Position numbers and translations under genes: made by a program
In this document: piece by piece, positions 10,895 to 19,472 of the stretch
Layout: the number at the start of each line of letters is the position of its first letter
Numbering within the stretch: position 1 is the first letter of the stretch
The notes under the pieces: generated by a model
Database searches by the model: none
The model's input: only the letters and a program-made list of their open reading frames with translations
Told to the model about the DNA's origin: nothing
Assembly: GCF_030063245.1 (NCBI RefSeq)
Contig: NZ_JASISR010000018.1
Location: 41,231 to 105,230 of the forward strand
Source: Paenarthrobacter sp. PH39-S1
Lineage (GTDB): Bacteria > Actinomycetota > Actinomycetes > Actinomycetales > Micrococcaceae
DNA length: 64,000 nucleotides
Direction: 5' to 3'

Positions 10895-11542
10895 CTAGCC
10901 GTTCTTCTGCTTGGGCGCCGGTATGGTGCCGCCGTTAAGATCCTGTGCCGCCGTCCCCGCCGTCCCCGCCGCCGCCGTCCCCGCCTTCGACGGGCCGCCA
11001 GGCGCAACCGGTTCGGACGCAGCCGGCGCAGCGGCAGCCCCCGTCGTCTTCGACTCCTCCTGCTGGCCGGTGACCGCCGGCGGAGCGATCACCGTCAGGG
11101 GTTTGTCCCCGGCGACAGCCGCCGCGGGCTTACCCGTGACAGCCATGGTATCCAGGTTAATCTGCCCCGTGGACGAGGAGGTAACCATTCCCAATTCTGC
11201 GGCCTTGGCCACCAGATTCTGCGGAGCCTGCGCATTTTGGACCTGCTGTGTCAGATCCTGGTTCGTCTTCTGCAGTTCCAGCTGCGCTGCGCGAAGCTCC
11301 ACGAGCTGGTACTGTCCGCTGGAAACGGAGATGTTCAGCACCAGCACGGTGGCCAACGCTGCCACTAAGGCGAGGAAACAGAAAACCACGAAGGGTGCCC
11401 GGCGTTTACGTGGGGCACTGACAACCAGCGAGAGCGGAGATCGGCCCTGGCGCGCCGGCCGCGCGTCCGGGGCAAAACTGGTGAGTGCACGGGCCGTATT
11501 TCCCATGATCGACTGGAAATTCCCCTGGGCCGATGCGCTCAT
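10895..11542 (-). CDS. FtsL-like bitopic division protein
   Basis: A 215-residue protein in the ftsL slot between rsmH and ftsI. It has a basic cytoplasmic tail (about 1-48), one membrane segment ([20 protein letters not shown]), a coiled-coil-like stretch rich in Leu, Gln and Glu (about 77-100) and a long Ala/Gly/Pro/Thr tail ending in lysines. Such proteins form the FtsQ-FtsB-FtsL connector that activates FtsW/FtsI. Sequence similarity within the family is low, so the call relies on topology and position. The ATG overlaps the rsmH stop (ATGA). The roughly 90-residue low-complexity tail is longer than in typical FtsL. Confidence 0.8.
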   Translation of the reverse strand: MSASAQGNFQSIMGNTARALTSFAPDARPARQGRSPLSLVVSAPRKRRAPFVVFCFLALVAALATVLVLNISVSSGQYQLVELRAAQLELQKTNQDLTQQVQNAQAPQNLVAKAAELGMVTSSSTGQINLDTMAVTGKPAAAVAGDKPLTVIAPPAVTGQQEESKTTGAAAAPAASEPVAPGGPSKAGTAAAGTAGTAAQDLNGGTIPAPKQKNG

Positions 11543-12540
11543 ATTGCTCTCCTGATTCGAACTCGTTCAACTGCCCGCAGCCGCGCTGACGCGGCCCGGG
11601 GATTTTCGGAAATTTCCGCAGCGGTGGGAACTTCGGTGCCCCGCGTCAGCATCTTCAGATCCGGTTTGTGCTCCTCCAGCTCCACCGGGAAGCCAACGGG
11701 CGCCGATGATTTGGAGCCGGCGGCGAACACGGACTTGACGATCTTGTCTTCCAACGAGTGATAGGACATGATCACGCAACGACCGTGCATGGCCAGCGAA
11801 CCGACGGCTGCCGGGACCGCCGCTTCAAGCACGTCGAGTTCCTCATTAACTTCGATGCGCAGCGCCTGGAAGGTCCGCTTGGCCGGATGGCCGCCCGTCC
11901 TCGCAGCGCCCGCGGGCACCACCTGGCGGATTTGTTCGACCAGTTCTCCCGTACTGACGAACGGCTTCGTTTCTCGGGCAGAGACGATTCGGCTGGCTAT
12001 CCGACCGGCAAATTTCTCTTCGCCCCATTTCCGGATCACCCGCAACAGGTCTTCTTCGCTGTAGGTGTTCACCACGTCCGCGGCCGTTTGCCCCCGGCTG
12101 GTGTCCATGCGCATGTCCAGCGGCGCATCGTAGGAATAGGCAAAGCCACGCTCCCGCTCATCGAGCTGGAGTGAGGAAACGCCGAGGTCCATGAGCACCC
12201 CGTGAACTTCCCGGAAGCCGAGATCGGCGGCGACGTTGGCGATTTCGTCGTAAACGGCGTGGACCAGATCGGTCCGCGCCGCGAAGGGAGCCAGCCGTTC
12301 CCCGGCCAGTGCCAGCGCCTCGGTGTCCCTGTCGATGCCGATCAGGTGCAACGAAGGAAACCGCTGCAGCATCGCCTCGCTGTGGCCGCCCATGCCCAAG
12401 GTGGCGTCGACTGCCACCGGGGTTTTTCCCGCGGCGATGGCCAGTTCAAAAGCGGGGGCCAACAGGTCAAGGCAACGGTCTTTCAAAACTGGTACGTGGC
12501 GGGCGGAGGTGGGCGGCGTGGGTTCGTCGTCGTGCGCCAT
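11539..12540 (-). CDS. rsmH: 16S rRNA (cytosine1402-N4)-methyltransferase
   Basis: RsmH (MraW) methylates C1402 of 16S rRNA using SAM. The product begins with a short polar tail then [13 protein letters not shown], the SAM loop [43 protein letters not shown] and PLDMRMD, and ends with AVERVRIRR. The ATG at 12540 has a near-perfect AGGAAGGAGG just upstream and gives the usual 333 residues. The open frame extends 63 codons further through a 15-bp repeat array, but that extension lacks family resemblance and I read the repeat as untranslated. Second gene of the operon after mraZ. Confidence 0.95.
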   Translation of the reverse strand: MAHDDEPTPPTSARHVPVLKDRCLDLLAPAFELAIAAGKTPVAVDATLGMGGHSEAMLQRFPSLHLIGIDRDTEALALAGERLAPFAARTDLVHAVYDEIANVAADLGFREVHGVLMDLGVSSLQLDERERGFAYSYDAPLDMRMDTSRGQTAADVVNTYSEEDLLRVIRKWGEEKFAGRIASRIVSARETKPFVSTGELVEQIRQVVPAGAARTGGHPAKRTFQALRIEVNEELDVLEAAVPAAVGSLAMHGRCVIMSYHSLEDKIVKSVFAAGSKSSAPVGFPVELEEHKPDLKMLTRGTEVPTAAEISENPRAASARLRAVERVRIRRAI

Positions 12541-12831
12541 CCCGCCTCCTTCCTCTCCCCGTCCGGTGTCCTGCATTCGGTGCTCGTCTATTCGGTGCTC
12601 GTCTATTCGGTGCTCGTCTATTCGGTGCTCGTCTATTCGGTGCTCGCCTCTTCGGTGCTCGTCCTGCTGTGCAGCAGACGGCTTCTTAAGCCAGATCCCC
12701 ATCCGCGCCGGGCTGTCCCTGCCTGGCACCGGGGAAGGTGAGCCAGGTAGTTGGTGCCGGGCGGCTGGAGGTCTTGTTCAAGAATCCGTGTCTGTGTTTC
12801 GTGCTGGTGATCGACCGATGGTAGCGCCGGC
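12541..12831. other. mraZ-rsmH intergenic region with repeat array
   Basis: This 291-base transcribed spacer holds the 15-bp repeat array and the strong rsmH Shine-Dalgarno. I see no other gene. Because mraZ and rsmH are usually packed tightly, the spacer is unusually long for this operon. Confidence 0.7.
12576..12665. repeat. 15-bp tandem repeat, 6 copies, between mraZ and rsmH
   Basis: Six head-to-tail 15-bp units: four identical (12576-12635) and two with one or two changes (12636-12665). On the operon strand the rsmH reading frame is open through the array and would read Glu-His-Arg-Ile-Asp repeats, but the best ribosome-binding site lies downstream of it. Confidence 0.95.
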
Positions 12832-13263
12832 TCAGAAGACGCCGGGAATGATCTCTTCGTCCGTTTCGGAATACGCGTTCTCCTTCTCCCCCAGGTACTC
12901 TTCCCATGCCGTGGCATCCCAGATTTCTGCCCGGTCGCCAGCCCCGATAACGGCCAGTTCCCGTCCCAGTCCGGCATACGTCCGCAATGCCGGCGGGATG
13001 GTGACCCGGCCCTGCTTGTCCGGAACTTCATCCGAGGCCCCCGATAGGAAGACCCTGCCGTAATCGCGCGCCTGACGGGAGGAAAGTGGAGCCTGGCGCA
13101 TTCTTTCGTGGACCCTTTCAAATTCACTGCGGCTGAAAACGTAAATACAACGCTCCTGGCCCCTCGTCAGGACAAGCCCGTCGGCCAGTTCCTCGCGGAA
13201 TTTGGCCGGCAAAAATATCCTGCCTTTCTCATCAAGACGCGGCGAGTGTGTTCCGAGAAACAT
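12832..13263 (-). CDS. mraZ: Transcriptional regulator MraZ
   Basis: MraZ is the ring-forming AbrB-like repressor of the dcw operon. The 143-residue protein has both DXXXR modules: [14 protein letters not shown] near residues 10-23 and [14 protein letters not shown] near 81-94. The second half ends with [17 protein letters not shown]. It is the first gene of the cluster and lies about 65 bases downstream of a promoter overlapped by three MraZ boxes, which implies autorepression. Length and start are typical. Confidence 0.97.
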   Translation of the reverse strand: MFLGTHSPRLDEKGRIFLPAKFREELADGLVLTRGQERCIYVFSRSEFERVHERMRQAPLSSRQARDYGRVFLSGASDEVPDKQGRVTIPPALRTYAGLGRELAVIGAGDRAEIWDATAWEEYLGEKENAYSETDEEIIPGVF

Positions 13264-13319
13264 CTCTACCGCCTTGTTGAAGCGGGGATCTGTAGTCCCC
13301 CGTTGCCACTACCCTCTTA

Positions 13320-13349
13320 CAAGCTCCACTTTACTCCACAATCCCCCAC
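13320..13349 (-). promoter_or_regulatory. MraZ operator: three 10-bp-spaced GTGG boxes
   Basis: Read on the operon strand, three direct repeats GTGGGG, GTGGAG and GTGGAG sit exactly 10 bp apart (13349-13340, 13339-13330, 13329-13320). Directly repeated TGG-type boxes with 10-bp periodicity are the known binding pattern of MraZ. They fill the -35/-10 spacer and the -10, so binding should block RNA polymerase. Confidence 0.85.
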
Positions 13350-13355
13350 GGTCAA
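13328..13355 (-). promoter_or_regulatory. Promoter of the dcw operon
   Basis: A -35 TTGACC (13355-13350) and a -10 TAAAGT (13333-13328) with a 16-base spacer lie upstream of mraZ on the operon strand. The transcript would have a leader of about 60 bases containing a small GGGGA/TCCCC hairpin before the mraZ ATG. Confidence 0.7.
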
Positions 13356-13480
13356 CGCCAACACGTCCGTAGTCGAGGTGTTTCACGGCCGGAATCCGCA
13401 CCATCCCGTCGATGTCGCCACCTGGTGGGAGGTGGAGGGAAACGACGGCTTCGAGCAGGTTACTCTCAGTCAGGTTAAAC

Positions 13481-13509
13481 AAAAAAAAGACCTGCGGCTG
13501 CGGGTCTTT
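13481..13509 (-). terminator. Rho-independent terminator after the DUF3040 gene
   Basis: On the minus strand a 7-bp stem AAAGACC/GGTCTTT with a 10-base GC-rich loop runs straight into a tract of eight T (13488-13481 complement). It lies about 115 bases after the DUF3040 stop and insulates the dcw promoter from upstream transcription. Confidence 0.88.
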
Positions 13510-13626
13510 CATTGGGTGAGTCAGTATTCAGCTGTATTCTTCCCCGGCGTTCTGGTCAACGCGGCCGGCTGCAGTCAGTGCTTCCGGCCGCGACACCAGC
13601 TGCCCGTCCTATGAGCAGCCTCCGGC

Positions 13627-13998
13627 CTATTGGCCGCGCCGGCGCTCATCCCAGCGTTCTTCCAGGCTGCTCATGAAGGAACTCCTGGGCTTCCTGGTCT
13701 GTCCGGCAGCAGAGCCCGTATCGGCGGTCCGGGGAGATCCGCGCCGCAGCGTGGCGACGTAGACTCCGGCACCCATGACCACAAACCCAGCCACGCCCAA
13801 GGGAATTATTTGCCAAGCCACTCCCGCCAGCAGCACCATGATGCCGGCAATTGCTATCAGCACGCCGATCACCACGTGTCTGGTTGAAAATGAGTTGGCG
13901 GGATCCGACCCTAATGTGTGGGCAAACTTAGGGTCCTCCGCATGCAGCTGCTGCTCAAGCTGATCCAGTAACCTTTGCTCGTGCTCCGAAAGGGGCAT
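13627..13998 (-). CDS. DUF3040 membrane protein
   Basis: A 123-residue protein of the actinobacterial DUF3040 family, function unknown. The signature N-terminus MPLSEHEQRLLDQLEQQL is followed by FSTRHVVIGVLIAI, two membrane segments (about 42-62 and 66-84) and a basic cytoplasmic tail. Members of this family commonly lie just upstream of mraZ in actinobacteria, and the same arrangement holds here, separated from the dcw operon by a terminator. A cell-envelope role is only an inference from position. Confidence 0.88.
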   Translation of the reverse strand: MPLSEHEQRLLDQLEQQLHAEDPKFAHTLGSDPANSFSTRHVVIGVLIAIAGIMVLLAGVAWQIIPLGVAGFVVMGAGVYVATLRRGSPRTADTGSAAGQTRKPRSSFMSSLEERWDERRRGQ

Positions 13999-14201
13999 CT
14001 CGACCTCCTTCAGGTCCTTGCCGTTGGCGTCTACTCTTCAAACGAGCGGCGCCGGGTGGTTAGTTCCCGCCGCCGCGGGACACCTTCCGGCGAAGCCGTC
14101 CTTAGATAACTCCGTGCCTTAAGAATAGGCTTGATTTCACAGAACTGAAACCCTTGCCTGCGGCGCGGGAACAGCCGCGGGAACAGGCGCGGAGCCCGAG
14201 T

Positions 14202-15479
14202 CTAGCCGGGACCGTTGCGTGGAGGTAGGCGGTTCGACGACGGTCTGTCCGGCCCCGGTTCGAGCAGCCGGGCGGGCACAATCTTCTGCGACCCGAATTT
14301 GGCCGTGACGGCGTCCAACGCTGCCTCTGCCGTGCGCCAGTTGTCATCGCGGCGGTCCAGGCTCAGCTGCAGAAACGTTTGGCCGGCCACTTCCAGCTGC
14401 TCGGCCCGGAGGCCGATCAACCGCACGCTCATGGGCCGCGGTCCCAACGACTCAAGCAGCTGGACGGCGGTTGCATAGAGTATTTGCGCGCTGTCGACGG
14501 GCGTCTGAACCGTGCGCGCCCGGGTCACCGTGGAGAAATCCGCATATCTGATCTTCAAGGACACGGTCCGCGCCAGCAGCCCGGACTGCCGCAGCCGCGC
14601 CCCGGTCCGGTGTGCCAGCGCCAGCAGTCCGCGCTTGAGCACGGCATCATCGGGCGTATCGACTGCGAAGGTCTCTTCGGCTCCGATGCTCTTTTCCGTC
14701 CGCACGGGGGTCACCGGCCGCGGGTCAATGCCCAGCGAGAGCCGGTGAACCTGTTCCCCTCCGACGCCGAGCACGCGGCGCAGCACCGAAAGCGGAGTTG
14801 CCGCCACGTCTGCGACGGTGTGCACCCCCAGCCTGGCGAGGACCTGCACGGTCTTGGCCCCAACTCCCCACAAGGCCTGTACCGGCAGTGTATGCAGATA
14901 CCGCACGGTGTCCGCGGCGGGGATCAGCAGCATCCCGTCCGGTTTGCAACGTGTGGAGGCGATCTTTGCCACGAACTTTGTCGACGCAATGCCTACCGAG
15001 GCCGTGATCCCGAGCTCCGCGCTGACTCGCCGTCGAATCAGCGCCCCGATCTCCAGCGGTGGCCCGAGCCGTCGTATGGCACCGGCGATGTCGAGAAAGG
15101 CCTCGTCGACGCTGAGCGGTTCCACCAAATCCGTAATCGAGTCGAAGATTTCCATGATCCGGACGGAGACCTCCCGATACAGTGCCTGCCGCGGCTCGAT
15201 AATGGCCGCCGCCGGACACATCCGGATGGCCGCGGACATCGGCATGGCCGAGCGCACCCCGACGGCACGCGCCTCATAGGAGGCGGACAGCACCACCGAG
15301 CGCCCCTCCGGGTGCCCCACGATGACGGGCTTGCCTCTCAGCCGGGGAGCATCCCGCAGCTCGACCGAGACGAAAAACGCGTCCATGTCCACATGCATAA
15401 TGTGGCTGCTGCGGTCCTGGTTCCCGCCACCGCCCTGATCTGCCTCCACACCTGCCATCTTAGGTTCAGGAACTGACAT
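14202..15479 (-). CDS. dinB: DNA polymerase IV
   Basis: Y-family translesion polymerase of about 425 residues. Catalytic motifs are intact: HVDMDAFFVSVEL near the N-terminus, YEARAVGVRSAMP, and the carboxylate pair in PLSVDEAFLDIAG; the helix-hairpin-helix ALWGVGAKTVQVLARLGVHTV and the little-finger domain follow. I use the ATG at 15479, preceded by AGGG; the open frame extends 149 codons upstream over the neighbouring divergent gene, and an ATG at 15551 is a less likely alternative. The C-terminus lacks an obvious beta-clamp motif of the QLSLF type, though LQLSLD occurs in the little finger. Confidence 0.93.
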   Translation of the reverse strand: MSVPEPKMAGVEADQGGGGNQDRSSHIMHVDMDAFFVSVELRDAPRLRGKPVIVGHPEGRSVVLSASYEARAVGVRSAMPMSAAIRMCPAAAIIEPRQALYREVSVRIMEIFDSITDLVEPLSVDEAFLDIAGAIRRLGPPLEIGALIRRRVSAELGITASVGIASTKFVAKIASTRCKPDGMLLIPAADTVRYLHTLPVQALWGVGAKTVQVLARLGVHTVADVAATPLSVLRRVLGVGGEQVHRLSLGIDPRPVTPVRTEKSIGAEETFAVDTPDDAVLKRGLLALAHRTGARLRQSGLLARTVSLKIRYADFSTVTRARTVQTPVDSAQILYATAVQLLESLGPRPMSVRLIGLRAEQLEVAGQTFLQLSLDRRDDNWRTAEAALDAVTAKFGSQKIVPARLLEPGPDRPSSNRLPPRNGPG

Positions 15480-15604
15480 TTTGTCCCTGCCTGCCCCATC
15501 AGGCGGTGTGGACGTCCTTCCCGGAGCCCGTGCCGCGGTTTGCTGCGCCATGGCTAAACTGGAATGACCTGCTGCAGACACCTCCGCATTTAAGGAAACC
15601 AGTG

Positions 15605-16285
15605 ATGTTGAACGGACCCGCATTTCCGAGTCAGGCCGACAAACGGGCAGATACGGCCTCCAAGGACAAACGGGCAGATACGGCCTCCAAGGACCGGCCG
15701 TCCGTCCGGGGGAACCGGGCCCCTGCTCTGGCCGCCGCCGCCGCCTTGGCCGCGGGGCTGCTCCTGAGCGGCTGCACCAGCCCGGGCACCGGATCCGGCG
15801 CCACAAGTCAGCCCGCATCGGGCAGCAGCCCCGCTTCGCCCGCCAGCGCCGGGGGCACGACGCCGGCCGGCCCGAGCGGGTCAGCCAGCCCCACGCCGTC
15901 CTCCTCGGCATCCGGCTCCGCCTCACCCACCGCCACCACGACGGCCACGGTCGGTGCCCTCGTCCAGGGGTTTCCCGCCGGCTTGCTTCCGGTTATGCCC
16001 GGGGCCAAGGCCACGGCGTCGAGCTTCACTAAGACCAATACCGCCGCTACGGCGTCGCTGACCGCGTCCACGACCGCGTCCAGCGCAGATGTCATCGCCT
16101 TCTACACGAAAGCGTTCCAGGATCAGGGTTTTACCGCGCTGGCCGGTGACGCCGTCGGCTCGGTGGCTGCCAAGGACTTTATCCGAGCCAACGGGACGGA
16201 AACCGTGCAGGTCTCCGTGGTCCCATCCGGCTCCGGGTTCACCTTCACCGTGAGCGCCAACGTTCTCCCCGCGTCGCTGAAGTGA
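15605..16285 (+). CDS. Putative Ser/Thr-rich lipoprotein
   Basis: A 226-residue secreted protein of unknown function. A basic N-terminal stretch containing a duplicated DKRADTASK is followed by a hydrophobic segment and the lipobox LLLSGC, then a Ser/Thr/Gly/Pro linker and a C-terminal globular domain of about 100 residues. The N-region before the hydrophobic core is unusually long because of the 27-bp duplication. The ATG has AAGGAA seven bases upstream. The stop overlaps the GTG start of the prenyl synthase (GTGA), so the two are translated together; that pairing suggests an envelope or isoprenoid-related role but nothing more specific. Confidence 0.75.
   Translation: MLNGPAFPSQADKRADTASKDKRADTASKDRPSVRGNRAPALAAAAALAAGLLLSGCTSPGTGSGATSQPASGSSPASPASAGGTTPAGPSGSASPTPSSSASGSASPTATTTATVGALVQGFPAGLLPVMPGAKATASSFTKTNTAATASLTASTTASSADVIAFYTKAFQDQGFTALAGDAVGSVAAKDFIRANGTETVQVSVVPSGSGFTFTVSANVLPASLK
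15638..15691. repeat. 27-bp perfect tandem duplication in the lipoprotein gene
   Basis: Two identical adjacent 27-bp copies (15638-15664, 15665-15691) encode DKRADTASK twice in the signal-peptide n-region. Perfect identity implies a recent duplication. Confidence 0.93.
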
Positions 16286-17418
16286 GTGCCGACGCCAGCA
16301 GCCGCACCGAAGCGCGCCGGGACAGCGTGCAGTTGGAGAGCCAGGCGGCCGAGCAGGAACTCTTCATCAGCGGCGTTGCCCGGGAACTGGCCGGTTTCCT
16401 GGATTCCAAACGCGGGTTGCTCTCCGCCATCTCCCCCGACACAGTAATTTTGCTGGATTCCATCCGTGATCTGGTCACCGGCGGAAAACGCCTCCGTGCC
16501 CTGATGTGCTATTGGGGCTGGCGGGGTGCCGGCGGCGGTGAGGTTAGCGCCGAAATTGTCACGGCGGGAGCTGCCCTTGAGCTGTTTCAGGCCGCCGCGC
16601 TGATCCACGATGACATCATCGACCGTTCCGACATGCGGCGCGGCGGCCCGAGCGTACACCGGCAGTTCAGCCAACTGCATCAGCGCCACGGCTGGTCCTT
16701 GGACGGGGAACGGTTCGGTCACGCGGCGGCAATCCTGACCGGGGACCTGTGCCTGTCCTTCAGCGAGGAAGTCTTCGCGTCGATAGGAGCGCCGACGGCG
16801 GCCGGCACCCGGGCGCGCGAGGTGTTCAATCTGATGCGGGCCGAGGTGATGGCCGGACAGTATCTGGATATTCTGGAGGAGGTTTCCGGCCCGCATAAAC
16901 CGGCGGGAACCGCCGTGCAGCGCGCGCAGTCCATCATCCGGTACAAAAGTGCCAAGTATTCCACCGAGCATCCGCTGGTGCTGGGCGGAGCCTTGGCGGG
17001 CGCGCCTTCGCAACTGCTGTCCGGCTATTCAGCCTTCGCGTTACCGCTGGGCGAGGCATTCCAGCTCCGTGATGATGTGCTGGGCGTCTTCGGCGACCCC
17101 GGAACAACGGGCAAGCCGGCCGGGGACGATCTACGCGAAGGCAAACGGACGGTCCTGGTCGGTCTCACGCTGGCAGCTGCCGGGGAGGAAGAAGCGCAGT
17201 TCGTGGACGAGCGGTTGGGCAGGCAGGAACTCAGCGACGACGAGATAGAACAGATCCGGGCGGTGATGATTGCTTCCGGCGCGCTGGCCGCGGCCGAGTC
17301 GCTGATCGAGAACTACAGCGACATCGCCTACACGGCCCTGGCTGCCCTGGATATTCCCGCGGGACCGGTCGTGTCACTGCGGGCCTTGGCTACGGCAGCG
17401 GTCCGGCGCAAGTCGTAA
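16282..17418 (+). CDS. Polyprenyl diphosphate synthase, IdsA-like
   Basis: Trans-isoprenyl diphosphate synthase that elongates allylic diphosphates with IPP. The first Asp-rich motif IHDDIIDRSDMRRGGPSVH (about 109-127) and the second, FQLRDDVLGVFGD (near 265), bind the Mg-diphosphate; GGKRLRALM and ALELFQAAALIHDD are also conserved. 378 residues is normal. The residue pattern before the first DDxxD suggests a C15-C20 or longer product, but chain length cannot be read reliably. The GTG start overlaps the upstream lipoprotein stop. In mycobacteria the paralogous idsA2 lies in this same neighbourhood next to Rv2175c and pknL. Confidence 0.9.
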   Translation: MSADASSRTEARRDSVQLESQAAEQELFISGVARELAGFLDSKRGLLSAISPDTVILLDSIRDLVTGGKRLRALMCYWGWRGAGGGEVSAEIVTAGAALELFQAAALIHDDIIDRSDMRRGGPSVHRQFSQLHQRHGWSLDGERFGHAAAILTGDLCLSFSEEVFASIGAPTAAGTRAREVFNLMRAEVMAGQYLDILEEVSGPHKPAGTAVQRAQSIIRYKSAKYSTEHPLVLGGALAGAPSQLLSGYSAFALPLGEAFQLRDDVLGVFGDPGTTGKPAGDDLREGKRTVLVGLTLAAAGEEEAQFVDERLGRQELSDDEIEQIRAVMIASGALAAAESLIENYSDIAYTALAALDIPAGPVVSLRALATAAVRRKS

Positions 17419-17487
17419 GCCGGCGCTGCCGCGAGCCAAAGGCGCCAGGGCGCCGTGCGCACGGAGCGCAACCGCCGGAGACCGCGT

Positions 17488-17859
17488 TTACCAGCCGAGG
17501 GCCTGGGCGCGGCGGCGGATCTCCGTCTTGCGTCCCTCGCGCAGCGCATCGACCGGGCGGCCCGGAAGGGAATCATCTTCGGTGAACAACCAGGCAATGG
17601 CCTCTTCGTCGCTGAACGCTGCATCGCCGAGTACCACCAAGGTGCCCCTCAGACTGTCAAGAATCTTCCCGTCCACAAAGAATGCAGCGGGGACGGATCG
17701 GATTTTGCGTTCGCCGATCCGGACTGCCAACAGCGCCCGGCTCTCCAGCAGGCTGTGGACCTTGGTGATCGAAACGCCCAGCAGCTCACTGACATCGGGC
17801 AGGGGCAACCATTCGCTGACTAGTTTCTCCACATTGTTCACCCCATAAGCGTGCCACAT
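17488..17859 (-). CDS. Rv2175c-family DNA-binding protein
   Basis: A 123-residue protein with a winged helix-turn-helix: EWLPLPDVSELLGVSITKVHSLLESRALLAVR, then PAAFFVDGKILDSLRGTLVVLGDAAFSDEEAIAWL. It matches the Rv2175c family. In M. tuberculosis this DNA-binding protein is phosphorylated by the neighbouring kinase PknL, and a PASTA kinase is two genes away here, so a kinase-substrate pair is likely. The start is uncertain: ATG 17859 or the GTG six codons later. It faces the prenyl synthase gene convergently. Confidence 0.86.
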   Translation of the reverse strand: MWHAYGVNNVEKLVSEWLPLPDVSELLGVSITKVHSLLESRALLAVRIGERKIRSVPAAFFVDGKILDSLRGTLVVLGDAAFSDEEAIAWLFTEDDSLPGRPVDALREGRKTEIRRRAQALGW

Positions 17860-17990
17860 CCCTGGACCGCCATCCTATTCCTGGCGGTCACCGGTCCGGC
17901 GGGCATATATCACTGCCGCAACACTCCATGCAAGCCCGCTCCCCGGTTTTGGAAATGATTGTGCTATAAGAATTCTCGTGTAAATTCACA

Positions 17991-18010
17991 TTAGTCACTT
18001 TTGTAACTAA
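17991..18010. promoter_or_regulatory. Inverted repeat upstream of the LysM transglycosylase
   Basis: TTAGTCAC (17991-17998) and GTAACTAA (18003-18010) form an 8-bp inverted repeat with one mismatch around a four-T centre, in an AT-rich leader about 65 bases before the ATG. A weak promoter pair (TTGTGC, TAAATT, spacer 16) lies just upstream. It could be an operator or a leader hairpin. Confidence 0.4.
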
Positions 18011-18072
18011 GTTAACAGGAGGCCACCTCATTAACACTGGCACCTCCCCCATCAACGTTGAGGAACAATTTC

Positions 18073-19380
18073 ATGACTCCCGCACATGCGCCACGACCGG
18101 GCCAGAAATCAGTAAGGAAGCTGGCCGTGGTTACCACTGCAGCCCTTCCTGTGGTCATGCTTTCATCCCTCGCTCTGGCAATGCCGGCAGCCGCTGCGCC
18201 GGGTACGGCTCCGGCCATGAGCACGGGCTCCGTGGCCTCCATGTCGGCGATCACAGCCGCGCGGTACGCCCACTTGCCAGCGGGAAATGTCGCCACGGCC
18301 ATCCCCGCCAGCTTCGCGCCGGCCAAGGCCGCCGCCCCGGCCGATTACGTGGTGCTACCCGGTGATACCGTCAGTGCCATCGCGGGCCGGTTCGACTTGG
18401 ACGTCAGCCAAGTGCTTGATGTGAACCAATTGGGAGCGGCCTCGCTGATCCATCCCGGCCAAAAGCTCACGCTGACCGGCACGGCCCCCGCCGCACCGGC
18501 TACCGTGACTCATGCAGCCACGCCGACCGCCGCCGTCGACAGCTACACCGTTCAGGCCGGCGATACCATCAGCGCCATCGCAGCTGCCCACTCCCTCGGG
18601 GTCAGCGACGTACTGTCCCTCAATGGCCTCAACGCGGCTTCGATCATCCGCCCCGGCCAGAGCATTAAGCTTGGCGCCGCCGCCGCGGCCGCCCCCGCCG
18701 CTTCCCCGTCCAGTTCGGCGAACTACCTGATCAAGGCGGGAGACACGCTGTCCGCCATCGCGGCGGGTAACGGTGTCACGGTCCAGGCGCTGGCCTCCGC
18801 CAACAACCTCACGATGAACAGCATCATCCACCCCGGTCAGAGCATCGCACTGCCCGGCACGGTCGCCGCGGCCTCCAGTGCTGCGCCCACGGAACTCGTG
18901 CCGAGCACTTTCCTGCACTACACCTACCCCGAGGCCGTGGTGGCCCAGGCCAACGTCAATAAGGCCGCACTGATGGCGGCTCCGGTCCCGTCCCGGGCCC
19001 AGATCCAGGAAATCGTTGCCGGCACCGCCAGCCAGATGGGCGTAGATCCCTCACTCGCGCTGGCCTTTGCCCTGCAGGAATCCGGCTTCAACCATCAGTC
19101 GGTCTCCCCCGCCAATGCCATTGGCGCCATGCAGGTCATTCCGCAGGCCGGGGAATGGGCCTCCGAGCTCGTTGGACGCCACCTGAACCTGCTGGATCCG
19201 CAGGACAATGTCACTGCCGGTGTGGCGATCATTCGGGCGCTGGTCTCCACCAGTGACTCCCTGGACAATGCCATCGCCGGGTACTACCAGGGTCAGTACT
19301 CGGTCACCCTGTACGGGATGTACCCGGACACACGGAACTACGTTGAGTCGGTGAAGGCAAACCAGGCCACGTTCGGCTAA
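18073..19380 (+). CDS. Secreted lytic transglycosylase with three LysM domains
   Basis: A 435-residue exported peptidoglycan hydrolase. A Sec signal ends near the AMPAAAA block; three LysM modules follow (YVVLPGDTVSAIAGRF, YTVQAGDTISAIAAAH, YLIKAGDTLSAIAAG, each closing with HPGQ or RPGQ), separated by Ala/Pro linkers. The C-terminal SLT-type domain has the catalytic glutamate in ALAFALQESGF, then NAIGAMQVIP. I start at ATG 18073, with GAGGAA eight bases upstream, rather than at TTG 18058. It has its own terminator. Location beside the PASTA kinase fits coordinated wall turnover, an inference. Confidence 0.9.
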   Translation: MTPAHAPRPGQKSVRKLAVVTTAALPVVMLSSLALAMPAAAAPGTAPAMSTGSVASMSAITAARYAHLPAGNVATAIPASFAPAKAAAPADYVVLPGDTVSAIAGRFDLDVSQVLDVNQLGAASLIHPGQKLTLTGTAPAAPATVTHAATPTAAVDSYTVQAGDTISAIAAAHSLGVSDVLSLNGLNAASIIRPGQSIKLGAAAAAAPAASPSSSANYLIKAGDTLSAIAAGNGVTVQALASANNLTMNSIIHPGQSIALPGTVAAASSAAPTELVPSTFLHYTYPEAVVAQANVNKAALMAAPVPSRAQIQEIVAGTASQMGVDPSLALAFALQESGFNHQSVSPANAIGAMQVIPQAGEWASELVGRHLNLLDPQDNVTAGVAIIRALVSTSDSLDNAIAGYYQGQYSVTLYGMYPDTRNYVESVKANQATFG

Positions 19381-19414
19381 AGCGAATTCCCCCGCGCCGC
19401 GCGGGGATAACGAC

Positions 19415-19453
19415 GAGGGCCGGAACGGGTGTTGTTTCCGGTCCTCTTCGTTT
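19415..19453 (+). terminator. Rho-independent terminator after the LysM transglycosylase
   Basis: An 11-bp stem (19415-19425 with 19436-19446, one G-T pair) closes a 10-base loop and is followed by TTCGTTT. It ends the transglycosylase transcript just before the kinase promoter. Confidence 0.75.
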
Positions 19454-19460
19454 GACCGCC

Positions 19461-19466
19461 TAAGAT
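19461..19466 (+). promoter_or_regulatory. -10 box of a probably leaderless kinase promoter
   Basis: TAAGAT at 19461-19466 lies six bases before the GTG start of the kinase, so transcription should begin at the start codon itself. No separate Shine-Dalgarno at usable distance is present. A clear -35 is not visible. Confidence 0.5.
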
Positions 19467-19472
19467 CGAAGG

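Noticed and set aside
12541..12729. N-terminal extension of RsmH through the 15-bp array
   Set aside because: The strongest Shine-Dalgarno lies downstream of the array and gives a normal RsmH length; the extension has no family similarity.
17860..18072. ydaO-type c-di-AMP riboswitch upstream of the wall hydrolase
   Set aside because: Such riboswitches precede some actinobacterial wall hydrolase genes, but the leader is too short and I could not find the conserved core.
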